Shown in pieces: positions 1 through 5,694 of a DNA stretch of 9,329 nt. Where the stretch lies: positions 1 to 9,329 of the forward strand of contig JAAZFF010000056.1 in the NCBI GenBank assembly GCA_012511845.1. Reading direction: 5' to 3'. The notes under the pieces are model-generated. The model saw only the letters and a program-made list of their open reading frames with translations, searched no databases and was not told the origin of the DNA. How positions within the stretch are numbered: the first letter of the stretch is position 1; every line of letters begins with the position of its first letter. The DNA is from Lentisphaerota bacterium (GTDB lineage: Bacteria; Verrucomicrobiota; Kiritimatiellia; RFP12; UBA3636). The position numbers were made by a program, and so were the translations under genes.

Positions 1-85
1 GTATTACATCACCGGTACGAAAACGAGACTTCGGCACGGCTCCTCGCATGGTCGGCATGTCGTTTATTGTTTTATCCATTTCCAT
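1..85 (-). CDS. Start of an unidentified gene, 3' end outside the window
   Basis: An ATG at base 85 opens a frame that stays open for 28 codons to the window edge; its last visible residues are RGAVPKSRFRTGDVI. It begins 36 bases after the stop codon of the AAA ATPase gene, on the same strand, so it would be the next gene of the operon. A second in-frame ATG lies at base 79. No good Shine-Dalgarno site is seen: only AAAG directly against the first ATG. Too little is visible to assign a family. The call rests on position and the open frame alone. Confidence 0.45.
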   Translation of the reverse strand, partial: MEMDKTINDMPTMRGAVPKSRFRTGDVI

Positions 86-121
86 CTTTAATATTCAGCA
101 GATATATCGTCGTTTGTTTTG

Positions 122-1273
122 TCAGGCACCAAACCTCTGTTGTTGAAATCGTTCATATTGCCCGAGCATCTTATCTGTAACCGATGATGGAATGGTTGTA
201 AGTGCCTGTTCCAAATCGATCTGTTTGACGGCGGGGTCGCTCTGTCCGAAAACACTCCGGCGCAAAGCGGAACGTTTGGCATCATGAACCAGCCCCACTA
301 TATCACTGCCCGTATATCCCTCCAGACGCATCGCCCACTTTTCAAAATTGAAATCATCTTCCAAAGGTACGCCTGCAAGGTGTATTTCGAGCAACCCGCG
401 CCGTGCCCCGGCATCGGGGGGACCAATATAAATTTTCTCATCAAAACGTCCTGTCCGGAAAACAGCCTCATCTATTTCCCATGGTTTGTTTGTTGCGCCG
501 AGCAGAAGCAGGATATTCTCCGAATCACGGAAGCCGCCGATGTCGGCAAGAAACTGGGTTACTATTCTGTTATCTACTACTGATGACCCGCTGGCACGTC
601 GCGGCAGAAGACCATCAACCTCATCCAGAAAAAGAACCGCAACAGGTTTTTCACGCGCTGACTGGATTAATCTGCTCAACCTCTGCTCCGATTCTCCGTG
701 CCACTTCGAACGAATCTGCGCGCCTGACGCATAGAAAAAGGGAGCGTCTATTTCATGGGCTATTGCTTTCCCGAACATGGTTTTACCTGTTCCGGGAGGT
801 CCGTAAAGAAGCACTCCCCCTCCCGGCTTGAGTTTGAGTGCACGTGCCTTTTCCGGCTCACGCATCGGATGAACAATCATGTCGAAAATGGCCTCTTTCG
901 CCACCTCCATGCCGGCTATATCATCGAATGAAACATCAGGTATTTCTGCTATCTGAAATTCGGAATCGTCAATTGGAGTGCCACGCAGAGACGCAGTGGC
1001 AATTGGAGATTGTGATGTACGGGAGGCAGGTTTATCTGATCCGGAAGAAACGGAAGGCAGCGGGCTGGTTTGAAGGCGTTCGGCAATATCAAGCCAGCTT
1101 TCTCCAACCTGCAGGTAACGTTCTGCGATCGTACCATCGGATTGCTTTGCAAGTGCAAGGCAGAAATCCCCAGCCTTGGCTGCATGAAAAACTGCCTCTG
1201 CCGATCGCCCTTCACGAATCGCTGCCTCGCAGAGATTTTCGTGTTCTATTTTTTTGTCAAATAAAAAGCTCAT
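122..1273 (-). CDS. Vps4/katanin/spastin-type AAA ATPase with MIT-like N-terminal region
   Basis: A 383-residue cytoplasmic AAA ATPase. Residues 1-70 form a small helical region whose third helix (IAERYLQVGESWLDIAERL) resembles the last helix of MIT domains. A Ser/Thr/Pro-rich linker follows (71-105), then one AAA module from about 113. Visible motifs: Walker A GPPGTGKT (158-165), pore-loop aromatic in SKWHGESE (W191), Walker B FLDEVD (215-220), sensor-1 GATNKPW (259-265), arginine-finger region RTGRFD (273-278) and GYTGSDI (319-325). ATNxPWxxD, SKWxGESE and EGYTGSDI are typical of the meiotic clade (Vps4, katanin, spastin). Known members thread a substrate through a hexamer pore, and Vps4 disassembles ESCRT-III filaments. 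The C-terminal helix (SVTDKMLGQYERF) follows directly, with no room for the Vps4 beta domain. The start at 1273 is fixed by AGGAGGT five bases upstream. The frame stays open further upstream only through repeats. The AAA class is firm; the MIT call is inferred. Confidence 0.95.
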   Translation of the reverse strand: MSFLFDKKIEHENLCEAAIREGRSAEAVFHAAKAGDFCLALAKQSDGTIAERYLQVGESWLDIAERLQTSPLPSVSSGSDKPASRTSQSPIATASLRGTPIDDSEFQIAEIPDVSFDDIAGMEVAKEAIFDMIVHPMREPEKARALKLKPGGGVLLYGPPGTGKTMFGKAIAHEIDAPFFYASGAQIRSKWHGESEQRLSRLIQSAREKPVAVLFLDEVDGLLPRRASGSSVVDNRIVTQFLADIGGFRDSENILLLLGATNKPWEIDEAVFRTGRFDEKIYIGPPDAGARRGLLEIHLAGVPLEDDFNFEKWAMRLEGYTGSDIVGLVHDAKRSALRRSVFGQSDPAVKQIDLEQALTTIPSSVTDKMLGQYERFQQQRFGA

Positions 1274-1278
1274 GTAAG

Positions 1279-1285
1279 ACCTCCT
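1279..1285 (-). promoter_or_regulatory. Strong Shine-Dalgarno site of the AAA ATPase gene
   Basis: AGGAGGT on the minus strand, five bases before the ATG at 1273. It decides the start: the same frame is open for 99 further codons upstream, but only through the 42-bp repeat array, which begins directly beside this site at about 1287. Confidence 0.85.
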
Positions 1286-1286
1286 C

Positions 1287-1600
1287 GCGGTGAAGCGGAG
1301 AATGTGGGGGTGGAAGAAAGAAAACAACGCGGGGACGCGGAGGGCGCGGAGGAAAGAGAAAGAAAACAACGCGGAGACGCGGAGGGCGCGGAGGAGAATG
1401 GGTATATACAGCGCAGGGAGATGGAGAGTGCGGAGGTGGAAGAAAGAGTGCAATGCGGGGAAGCGGAGGACGCGGAGGAAAGAGAAAGAAAACAACGCGG
1501 AGAAGCGGAGGATGCGGAGGAAAGAGAAAGAAAACAACGCGGGGACACGGGGGAGAATGGGTGTATGCAATGCGGGGAAGCGGAGAGCGCAAGAGTGATA
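1287..1600. repeat. 42-bp-period GC-rich tandem array
   Basis: This fills the space between the GxxExxY gene and the AAA gene. Seven units start at exact 42-base steps (phased at 1279, 1321, 1363, 1405, 1447, 1489, 1531; the first is visible only from about 1287), followed by a shortened degenerate unit near 1565. The best units (1321, 1363, 1489) read AAAACAACGCGG then a run of GCGGAG-type words and end GGAAAGAGAAAG. Others diverge, for instance at 1405 and 1447. Because 42 is a multiple of three, the array stays open in several frames on both strands and yields long spurious ORFs with a 14-residue period. No unique spacers separate the units, so this is not a CRISPR. Related units occur in the opposite orientation at 2078-2119, 2262-2360 and 3381-3459. 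Confidence 0.9.
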
Positions 1601-1624
1601 TACAAAAGAAGGTGAATAAGTGCT

Positions 1625-2026
1625 TTATAAACCATTGACTACTCTCCTGATTCCCTCTTTGAGAATTGGGACATTAAAATTAATCAGCAATCCCAGACGC
1701 TTGTCAGTTATTTTCAGATAGGTTTTAAGCTGACTTAAAAATAAGGGTTGTAAATCTATGGAAGACTTTATTTCGACAACAACCAGATCTTCAACGAGAA
1801 GATCAATACGAAGAACTTGATCTGTTTGCCGACCTTTATAGTACACAGGGAAAACGACCTCGCGCTTTATATTCAAGCCTTTACCGGATAATTCACGAGA
1901 CAGACATGTTAGATAGACTGACTCCAATAATCCAGACCCCATTTCACGATGCACTTCAATTGAAGCTTCAATAATAATTCCTGCCAACTGATTCTCAGGC
2001 TTATCAACATCCGTCAACTCTTTCAT
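1625..2026 (-). CDS. GxxExxY family protein, PD-(D/E)XK nuclease-like
   Basis: A 133-residue protein. The family hallmark G-x-x-E-x-x-Y is seen as GLLESVY (residues 32-38). A PD-(D/E)XK-like core follows: D75 in RIDLL, E85-I86-K87 in VVVEIKS, and Q99-x3-Y103 in QLKTY, as in RecB-like nucleases. The family is widespread, often present in many copies per genome, and of unknown function; nuclease activity is inferred from the fold. The start at 2026 is supported by GGAG five bases upstream. An upstream extension to 2230 would translate the repeat module and is not believed. The gene sits between the ESCRT-III-like gene and the AAA gene, with related 42-bp repeats in opposite orientation on either side. 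It therefore looks like an insertion, or the cargo of a repeat-associated element, rather than a functional partner. Confidence 0.88.
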   Translation of the reverse strand: MKELTDVDKPENQLAGIIIEASIEVHREMGSGLLESVYLTCLSRELSGKGLNIKREVVFPVYYKGRQTDQVLRIDLLVEDLVVVEIKSSIDLQPLFLSQLKTYLKITDKRLGLLINFNVPILKEGIRRVVNGL

Positions 2027-2077
2027 AAAATCTCCACATCCCTGCATTGTTTCATCCCCAATCCCATCCCTATGATG

Positions 2078-2119
2078 CTTTCTCTCCCCTCCGCGATATC
2101 CGCGCCTCCGCATTGTTCC
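2078..2119. repeat. Single 42-bp unit, inverted relative to the array at 1287-1600
   Basis: Its reverse complement matches the unit at 1363-1404 at 33 of 42 positions by hand count. Together with the array it places the GxxExxY gene between inverted copies of the same repeat. Confidence 0.75.
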
Positions 2120-2270
2120 TATCCGTTCCCCTCCGCACGGCTCATGAGGACATTCGCCCTGAAGAAAGTGATTAGTGGGCAGTGGGCAGTGGGTAGCTGG
2201 GACCGCAGGGCTCCGTACCTGCATCCTCACGGCTCAGCACAGCTTCGCCCTCCAGAAAATTCTCCGCGTT
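2111..2270. repeat. Dispersed repeat module, copy A
   Basis: About 155 bp, shared nearly base for base with copy C (3245-3397) and in part with copy B. Landmarks on the plus strand are CTCATGAGGACATTCGCCCT, a short AGTGGGC microsatellite (AGTGGGCAGTGGGCAGTGGG) and CTTCGCCCTCCAGAAAAT. With copies B and C it brackets the ESCRT-III-like gene in direct orientation. No believable ORF or transposase is seen in it. Confidence 0.85.
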
Positions 2271-2360
2271 GCTCCAATACCGTCAAGCCAAGCCTCCGCG
2301 TCTCCGCGTTGTTCCAACCCCGTCAGCCAAGCCTCCGCGATCTCCGCCTCTCCGCGTTGT
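2262..2360. repeat. GC-rich repeat units abutting the ESCRT-III-like stop codon
   Basis: At least three CTCCGCG/CCGCGTTG words recur at 40- and 49-base spacing, and the phrase AAGCCTCCGCG occurs twice. The units belong to the same family as the 42-bp repeat and are in inverted orientation to the main array. The last unit ends exactly at the stop codon of the neighbouring gene (2360-2362). With copy A and the unit at 2078 this accounts for most of the 333-base gap between genes. Confidence 0.75.
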
Positions 2361-2995
2361 CATTTTCCCTCCAACAACTTCTTCACTCTCTCCTGCCCCG
2401 CCGCGAGTCGTGAATCTATTTCCTGATTTGCGGAGACCGGTGCATCGGAGGCTCCGATTTCTACAGCGACCTCCTGTTCAAGTTGCACACCGAGATCTTC
2501 CAGGGTTGGTATGTAGTCTTCCAGGGCACCACTGGCACCATCCATTTCCTTGCTGTAAAGTTTGTTCCAGAAACGATCGGAATCAACCTGTTCTCCCAAT
2601 ATATCCTGAGCCGAATCGAAGACATCTGCAACACGCTCAGGATCTATGTTTATTACCTTGTTGAGAGCACCGAGAGCCGAGGCAAACTGATTATCGCTTT
2701 CAGCCACCTGCATTTTCGTAAGATACTGCTCAAAAACCCAGCGCTTCTGTTCCAGCTTTGTTGCAAGCACCTGAGACGCACGGTAACTTGTAAGCGCACG
2801 CTGCGCCGCAGCTTTCTGTCCTGACTTAAGCGCTTCACGAGCATCCTCCCAAAGTTTCTGAGATTCCTTCGTCATTGTCCCTATGCGACCTTTTACATCG
2901 TCTATTGCATTCTCAGCCTGACGAAACGCCTGACGCCGCTCACGCCGCTCCTCGCGGGCACGGCGTGCTTTCGATTTAAACAGATTAAAACCCAT
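2360..2995 (-). CDS. ESCRT-III (CHMP2/Snf7)-like helical protein
   Basis: A 211-residue, almost wholly helical cytoplasmic protein with no signal peptide. It begins with a short hydrophobic tip (MGFNLF) and a strongly basic first helix (residues 7-22). Long helices follow (about 23-70 and 71-118), then an acidic second half and a flexible linker (178-190). The last segment, EIDSRLAAGQERVKKLL (192-208), resembles an MIM1 motif of the type DLEERLKNL, although the final leucine position is glycine. By eye the order and length match human CHMP2A (about 222 residues), including ALGALNKVINI (108-118) against the CHMP AMGTMN-type segment and the late TLEDLGVQLEQEV (164-176) against VLDELGLSLTDEL. 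Known ESCRT-III proteins polymerise on membranes and bind Vps4 through such tails; a Vps4-like ATPase lies downstream. The start is fixed by AGGAGGT six bases before ATG. A PspA/Vipp1-like member of the same superfamily is the main alternative. Confidence 0.8.
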   Translation of the reverse strand: MGFNLFKSKARRAREERRERRQAFRQAENAIDDVKGRIGTMTKESQKLWEDAREALKSGQKAAAQRALTSYRASQVLATKLEQKRWVFEQYLTKMQVAESDNQFASALGALNKVINIDPERVADVFDSAQDILGEQVDSDRFWNKLYSKEMDGASGALEDYIPTLEDLGVQLEQEVAVEIGASDAPVSANQEIDSRLAAGQERVKKLLEGK

Positions 2996-3001
2996 ATATT
3001 A

Positions 3002-3008
3002 ACCTCCT
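3002..3008 (-). promoter_or_regulatory. Strong Shine-Dalgarno site of the ESCRT-III-like gene
   Basis: AGGAGGT on the minus strand, six bases before the ATG at 2995. Like the AAA gene site, it is one of the strongest in the window and follows a long repeat-filled leader. Confidence 0.8.
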
Positions 3009-3037
3009 GTAATAAAACCTTCCTTTTTTATCCTTCT

Positions 3038-3075
3038 TGCGGCGCGCTCGGAGAGCGGCACCCTACCTTTTTTCA
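3038..3075. repeat. Possible dispersed palindromic element, single copy here
   Basis: Plus strand GGCGCGCTCGGAGAGCGGCA then CCCTACCTTTTTT. It contains a 5-bp stem (CGCTC/GAGCG) around a 3-base loop. It resembles short GC-rich palindromes I recall from repeat-rich genomes, but only one copy is present, so its nature as a repeat is not shown here. Confidence 0.3.
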
Positions 3076-3123
3076 CATCTTCAGCACATTCTCTGCACCC
3101 TCTGCGTCCCCACATTGCCTCCG

Positions 3124-3244
3124 CGTTGTTCCTATCCCATCCTCACGGCTCATGAGGACATTCGCCCTGAAGAAAGTGATCAGTGGGCAGTGGGTAGCTG
3201 GGACCGCGAGGCCCCGTACTCGCATCGCAGCTGCTTAGCCTCTG
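3124..3244. repeat. Dispersed repeat module, copy B
   Basis: A copy of the module seen at 2111-2270, in the same orientation and lying in tandem with copy C at a 121-base step (landmark CGGCTCATGAGG at 3146 and 3267). It lacks one 7-base GGGCAGT unit of the microsatellite found in A and C, and it diverges after GGGACCGCG. Confidence 0.85.
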
Positions 3245-3397
3245 CGTTGTTTCTATCCCCTCCGCACGGCTCATGAGGACATTCGCCCTGAAGAAAGTGA
3301 TCAGTGGGCAGTGGGCAGTGGGTAGCCGGGACCGCGATGCTCCGTACCTGCATCCGACGGCTTAGCATAGCTTCGCCCTCCAGAAAATTTTCCGCGT
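3245..3397. repeat. Dispersed repeat module, copy C
   Basis: The closest match to copy A, extending through CTTCGCCCTCCAGAAAAT into the GC-rich 42-bp-type repeat. With copy B and the units at 3381-3459 it fills most of the 464-base gap between the zinc-finger gene and the ESCRT-III-like gene. I see no gene and no clear promoter in that gap. Confidence 0.85.
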
Positions 3398-3459
3398 TCT
3401 CCGCGCCTCCGCATTGTATATATCCGTTCCCATCCGCGCCCTCCGCATCTCCGCGTGAT
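3381..3459. repeat. Two 42-bp-type units abutting the zinc-finger gene stop codon
   Basis: Two units 42 bases apart (CATTGTATA at 3412 aligns with CGTGATCTA at 3454), of the same family as, and inverted relative to, the array at 1287-1600. They end directly against the stop codon at 3460-3462. Confidence 0.75.
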
Positions 3460-4428
3460 CTAATCGCCAACCCCCAATCCCTCTTCCTCTTCAGGCTGCG
3501 CAACAGGTTCAGTTTCTGTTGGTTGCGGGACCTCTGTAATTTCAGGCATTTCTTCTTCGGGCAGTTCACCGAATCCCGCCAGTTCTGCCTCAAACGATTC
3601 CATATCCCCTTCACGTTCGCGTCGCCTGCCGGACTTATCCAAATCACGAACCGCACCCTGCACCCCATCAGCCGATTCTACGGCTTCTTCTATATCATCA
3701 ATAAGTTTATCGACAGTTTGTTCATGAAGCTGACGCATCCCGTGCGCCATCAGTTCAAGCAGGCGTCCCCGCACAACATTCAACGAATGCTCATTTTCAT
3801 AAAACGTTTCCAGTTCCCGTTCCGCACCCTTATATTCCGCCATCAGATTGCGAAGTTCCATTTCCAGAATTTTCCTGCGCGAAGGCGGGGCACTTTCGTA
3901 CACCTTCCTGCGTGTAACAATCGTCTTGTACAGGTTCTCAACACGTTCAGCGAGCGGAAGCCTCCTTGCCCTGTTCGACTCCAGGGCATCATCGATCGCC
4001 CTGAGCATATCTTCGGGACTTTTCTCGTTTCTAAGACGTGACACGAGTGAGCCGGCAGATCGACCGGCTTTCGTGGCAAAGTCTACCGTCGACTGCATTA
4101 TTTTGCGTGCCTGCCTGGCAGTCAGGTGGGTGCGCGCCCACTCACGAATGCGGCTTTCGCCTGCTTTGTTCTGTTCTGGTGTTGACATTTTTGTCTCCTC
4201 CTGTTGAGCCGAATGTTCTTCTTCTGATGTCATGGCATGAGTATCCGCCGACTCGCACAACGCCCCGTCCCTCCACCCATGTTCCCTGCAGTGCTGATTG
4301 CCCGTTCTCCAGTGAAGGGCACAAAAGGCGTTTTCGCAGCCGGGTTCCTGACACCTTCCCGCCATGGCATATCTGTTGGGCAGATCACGCCCGCAAATGC
4401 AGCAGGATGTCATAATTTCTTTAGTCAT
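3460..4428 (-). CDS. Cross-brace zinc finger fused to Snf7-like helical domain with acidic tail
   Basis: 322 residues from the ATG at 4428; ATG 4413 is also possible. Residues 9-50 hold eight well-placed Cys/His (C9, C12, C26, C31, C36, H39, C47, H50), a RING/B-box-like pattern for two zinc ions. An acidic linker (59-80) leads to a long helical domain (about 92-262) containing basic helices, REL-rich heptads (190-230) and TVDKLIDDIEEAVE (238-251). The tail (272-322) is acidic and Pro/Glu-rich (ESFEAELAGFGELPEEEMPE, 277-296). This order resembles Snf7/CHMP4, where a IDxxxDxI-type segment and an acidic ELxxEL tail follow the helical core. The similarity is by eye and weaker than for the 211-residue neighbour. 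No signal peptide, so cytoplasmic. It begins 29 bases after the CsgG-like gene. An unusually good internal Shine-Dalgarno site precedes M81, so a form without the zinc finger may also be made. A PspA-like or unrelated coiled coil remains possible. Confidence 0.85.
   Translation of the reverse strand: MTKEIMTSCCICGRDLPNRYAMAGRCQEPGCENAFCALHWRTGNQHCREHGWRDGALCESADTHAMTSEEEHSAQQEETKMSTPEQNKAGESRIREWARTHLTARQARKIMQSTVDFATKAGRSAGSLVSRLRNEKSPEDMLRAIDDALESNRARRLPLAERVENLYKTIVTRRKVYESAPPSRRKILEMELRNLMAEYKGAERELETFYENEHSLNVVRGRLLELMAHGMRQLHEQTVDKLIDDIEEAVESADGVQGAVRDLDKSGRRREREGDMESFEAELAGFGELPEEEMPEITEVPQPTETEPVAQPEEEEGLGVGD
4196..4202 (-). promoter_or_regulatory. Internal Shine-Dalgarno site before Met81 of the zinc-finger/Snf7-like gene
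   Basis: AGGAGGA seven bases before an in-frame ATG at 4188 (MSTPEQNK). It is better than anything in front of the upstream ATGs at 4428 and 4413, and it lies exactly between the zinc-finger part and the helical part. Starting there would give a 242-residue protein. Confidence 0.55.
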
Positions 4429-4457
4429 GGGATGAGGCTTCCAGCATTACCGAAACA

Positions 4458-5663
4458 TCAACGAACTCGTGTGTTGGCACGAATTAATCTGAATATTACA
4501 ATAAGTCCTGCCAATATGGCAAGCGGTAGAACCCAGATAAGCGGATGCACTACCAGATAGGGATAGATTATTTCGCTCCAAACTTCCCACTTTGTCATTG
4601 TACTCGTATAGACCTCTGACACAGTTATCGTATCGCTCCAGAGTACTTCATTCGAAGTGGAGTCTTCTATGCACGACTGTATCTCTGCTTCAACAAGCCA
4701 TGTAGTTGAGGCAAAAGTTCGCGAGCTTAGTTTCTGTGATATATCACGAACTGCCCCGTACAATAAAGCATCTGCCTGCACAGGCTGATCACGCAACAAC
4801 ATCCGTGCTTCCCCCAATGTATTCAGATCGAGCCCTTTCGGGTTGAGGTGACTTCCTGATATGGCATCACGCATCATCAGTGTAACGTATTGATCCACAT
4901 CCCCCGCCAATGGCACAAAGGCTACCGTTTTTATCGGAGAAAGTTTTTCAGATGCCCGCTTTAGTGAATCAGCCACCCTGGAGCCGAGTTGTGCCTTCAT
5001 GGGATCCCTGATTTCCGAAGGAATATCGGTAATACCATATATCGGTTCAGGTCCCGGCAAATATATGCGCTTGGCAAAATTACCTCCCCAGAGGTGTTCT
5101 TTTGTCTCCAGGGAGCTGGCATGAAGCTCAATTTCCGCATAAACACGTCGCCCTGTTTTTTCAGCGGCACGAACAGTTCCGTATATCAGGATTTTAGATG
5201 CCTTCAGTTTTCCGAACGTAACGAGCGTTTTCTGATCCATCATGTCGGCTTTGCGCGTATTCCAGGCGACTTCTGAAAGCACTTCATCCCAGAAAGGATC
5301 GGTTTTCCCCTCCACGTATTGCAGGCCGGCATCTGTTACGCCCAGCTTGATCTGCGATTCAACATAGCCATTTTTATCATTGTGAATGGGCAGGCTCGAA
5401 ATAGGCACTCCCGCCTGAATGCCGGATTGCTTTAACGACACGGATGCTTCCTTCAGCGCACCCTGAATTGCCTGCCGGATGTCCTCATCCTGTCCGGATG
5501 CCGGTACAGCAAAGCAAACTGCCAGTGTCAGCAGAACAACAATTTTGGATACTGGCAGGGAAATTAATTTTCTGCCTTCTTTTATCCGGCAACCTGATTT
5601 TGAGCCGGAATACGGTTCCGGATAATTTCTATGAAATTGGTTACACGTTGTTATTTTATTCAT
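4458..5663 (-). CDS. Secreted, membrane-anchored protein with two CsgG/LpoB-like domains
   Basis: 401 residues from the ATG at 5663, chosen because AAGGA lies seven bases upstream. The frame is open to 5729, but that would overlap the lipoprotein gene. A long basic n-region is followed by a hydrophobic core (IVVLLTLAVCFAVPASG, 41-57) and a likely signal-peptidase site before QDED. The exported part carries two related domains, about 60-197 and 229-350. Each has a YG-V-R strand (LIYGTVRAA 159-167; LLYGAVRDI 300-308), an AEIE/AEIQ strand (176-179; 326-329) and a closing LW (HLWGG 190-194; VLWSD 340-344). This is the pattern of CsgG/LpoB-type periplasmic domains. A C-terminal helix (about 372-393) ending RLIRANTRVR anchors it in the inner membrane with a short cytoplasmic tail. 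CsgG forms outer-membrane pores and LpoB activates a peptidoglycan synthase; neither role can be assumed here. Stop codon 31 bases downstream of nothing unusual; the next gene follows closely. Confidence 0.9.
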   Translation of the reverse strand: MNKITTCNQFHRNYPEPYSGSKSGCRIKEGRKLISLPVSKIVVLLTLAVCFAVPASGQDEDIRQAIQGALKEASVSLKQSGIQAGVPISSLPIHNDKNGYVESQIKLGVTDAGLQYVEGKTDPFWDEVLSEVAWNTRKADMMDQKTLVTFGKLKASKILIYGTVRAAEKTGRRVYAEIELHASSLETKEHLWGGNFAKRIYLPGPEPIYGITDIPSEIRDPMKAQLGSRVADSLKRASEKLSPIKTVAFVPLAGDVDQYVTLMMRDAISGSHLNPKGLDLNTLGEARMLLRDQPVQADALLYGAVRDISQKLSSRTFASTTWLVEAEIQSCIEDSTSNEVLWSDTITVSEVYTSTMTKWEVWSEIIYPYLVVHPLIWVLPLAILAGLIVIFRLIRANTRVR

Positions 5664-5694
5664 GGTATTTTCCTTTTCCCAAATAAATTTCAGA

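Noticed and set aside
284..1293. Plus-strand ORFs opposite the AAA gene
   Set aside because: They are shadows of a well-conserved minus-strand gene and show no family features.
1274..1570. Upstream extension of the AAA gene to an ATG at 1570
   Set aside because: The extra 99 codons are only the 42-bp repeat read in frame; the ATG at 1273 has a perfect Shine-Dalgarno site.
1287..1600. CRISPR array
   Set aside because: The units are contiguous and purine-rich with no unique spacers, and no cas genes are nearby.
1290..1615. Plus-strand and alternative minus-strand ORFs of about 100 residues in the array
   Set aside because: They are low-complexity translations of the repeat, a result of its period being a multiple of three.
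2027..2230. Upstream extension of the GxxExxY gene to 2230
   Set aside because: It translates the dispersed module and a repeat unit; the ATG at 2026 has GGAG at good spacing and matches the family start.
3038..3075. Rho-independent terminator (hairpin then T-run on the plus strand)
   Set aside because: The stem is only five base pairs, about nine bases separate it from the T-run, and it faces the strand with no genes.
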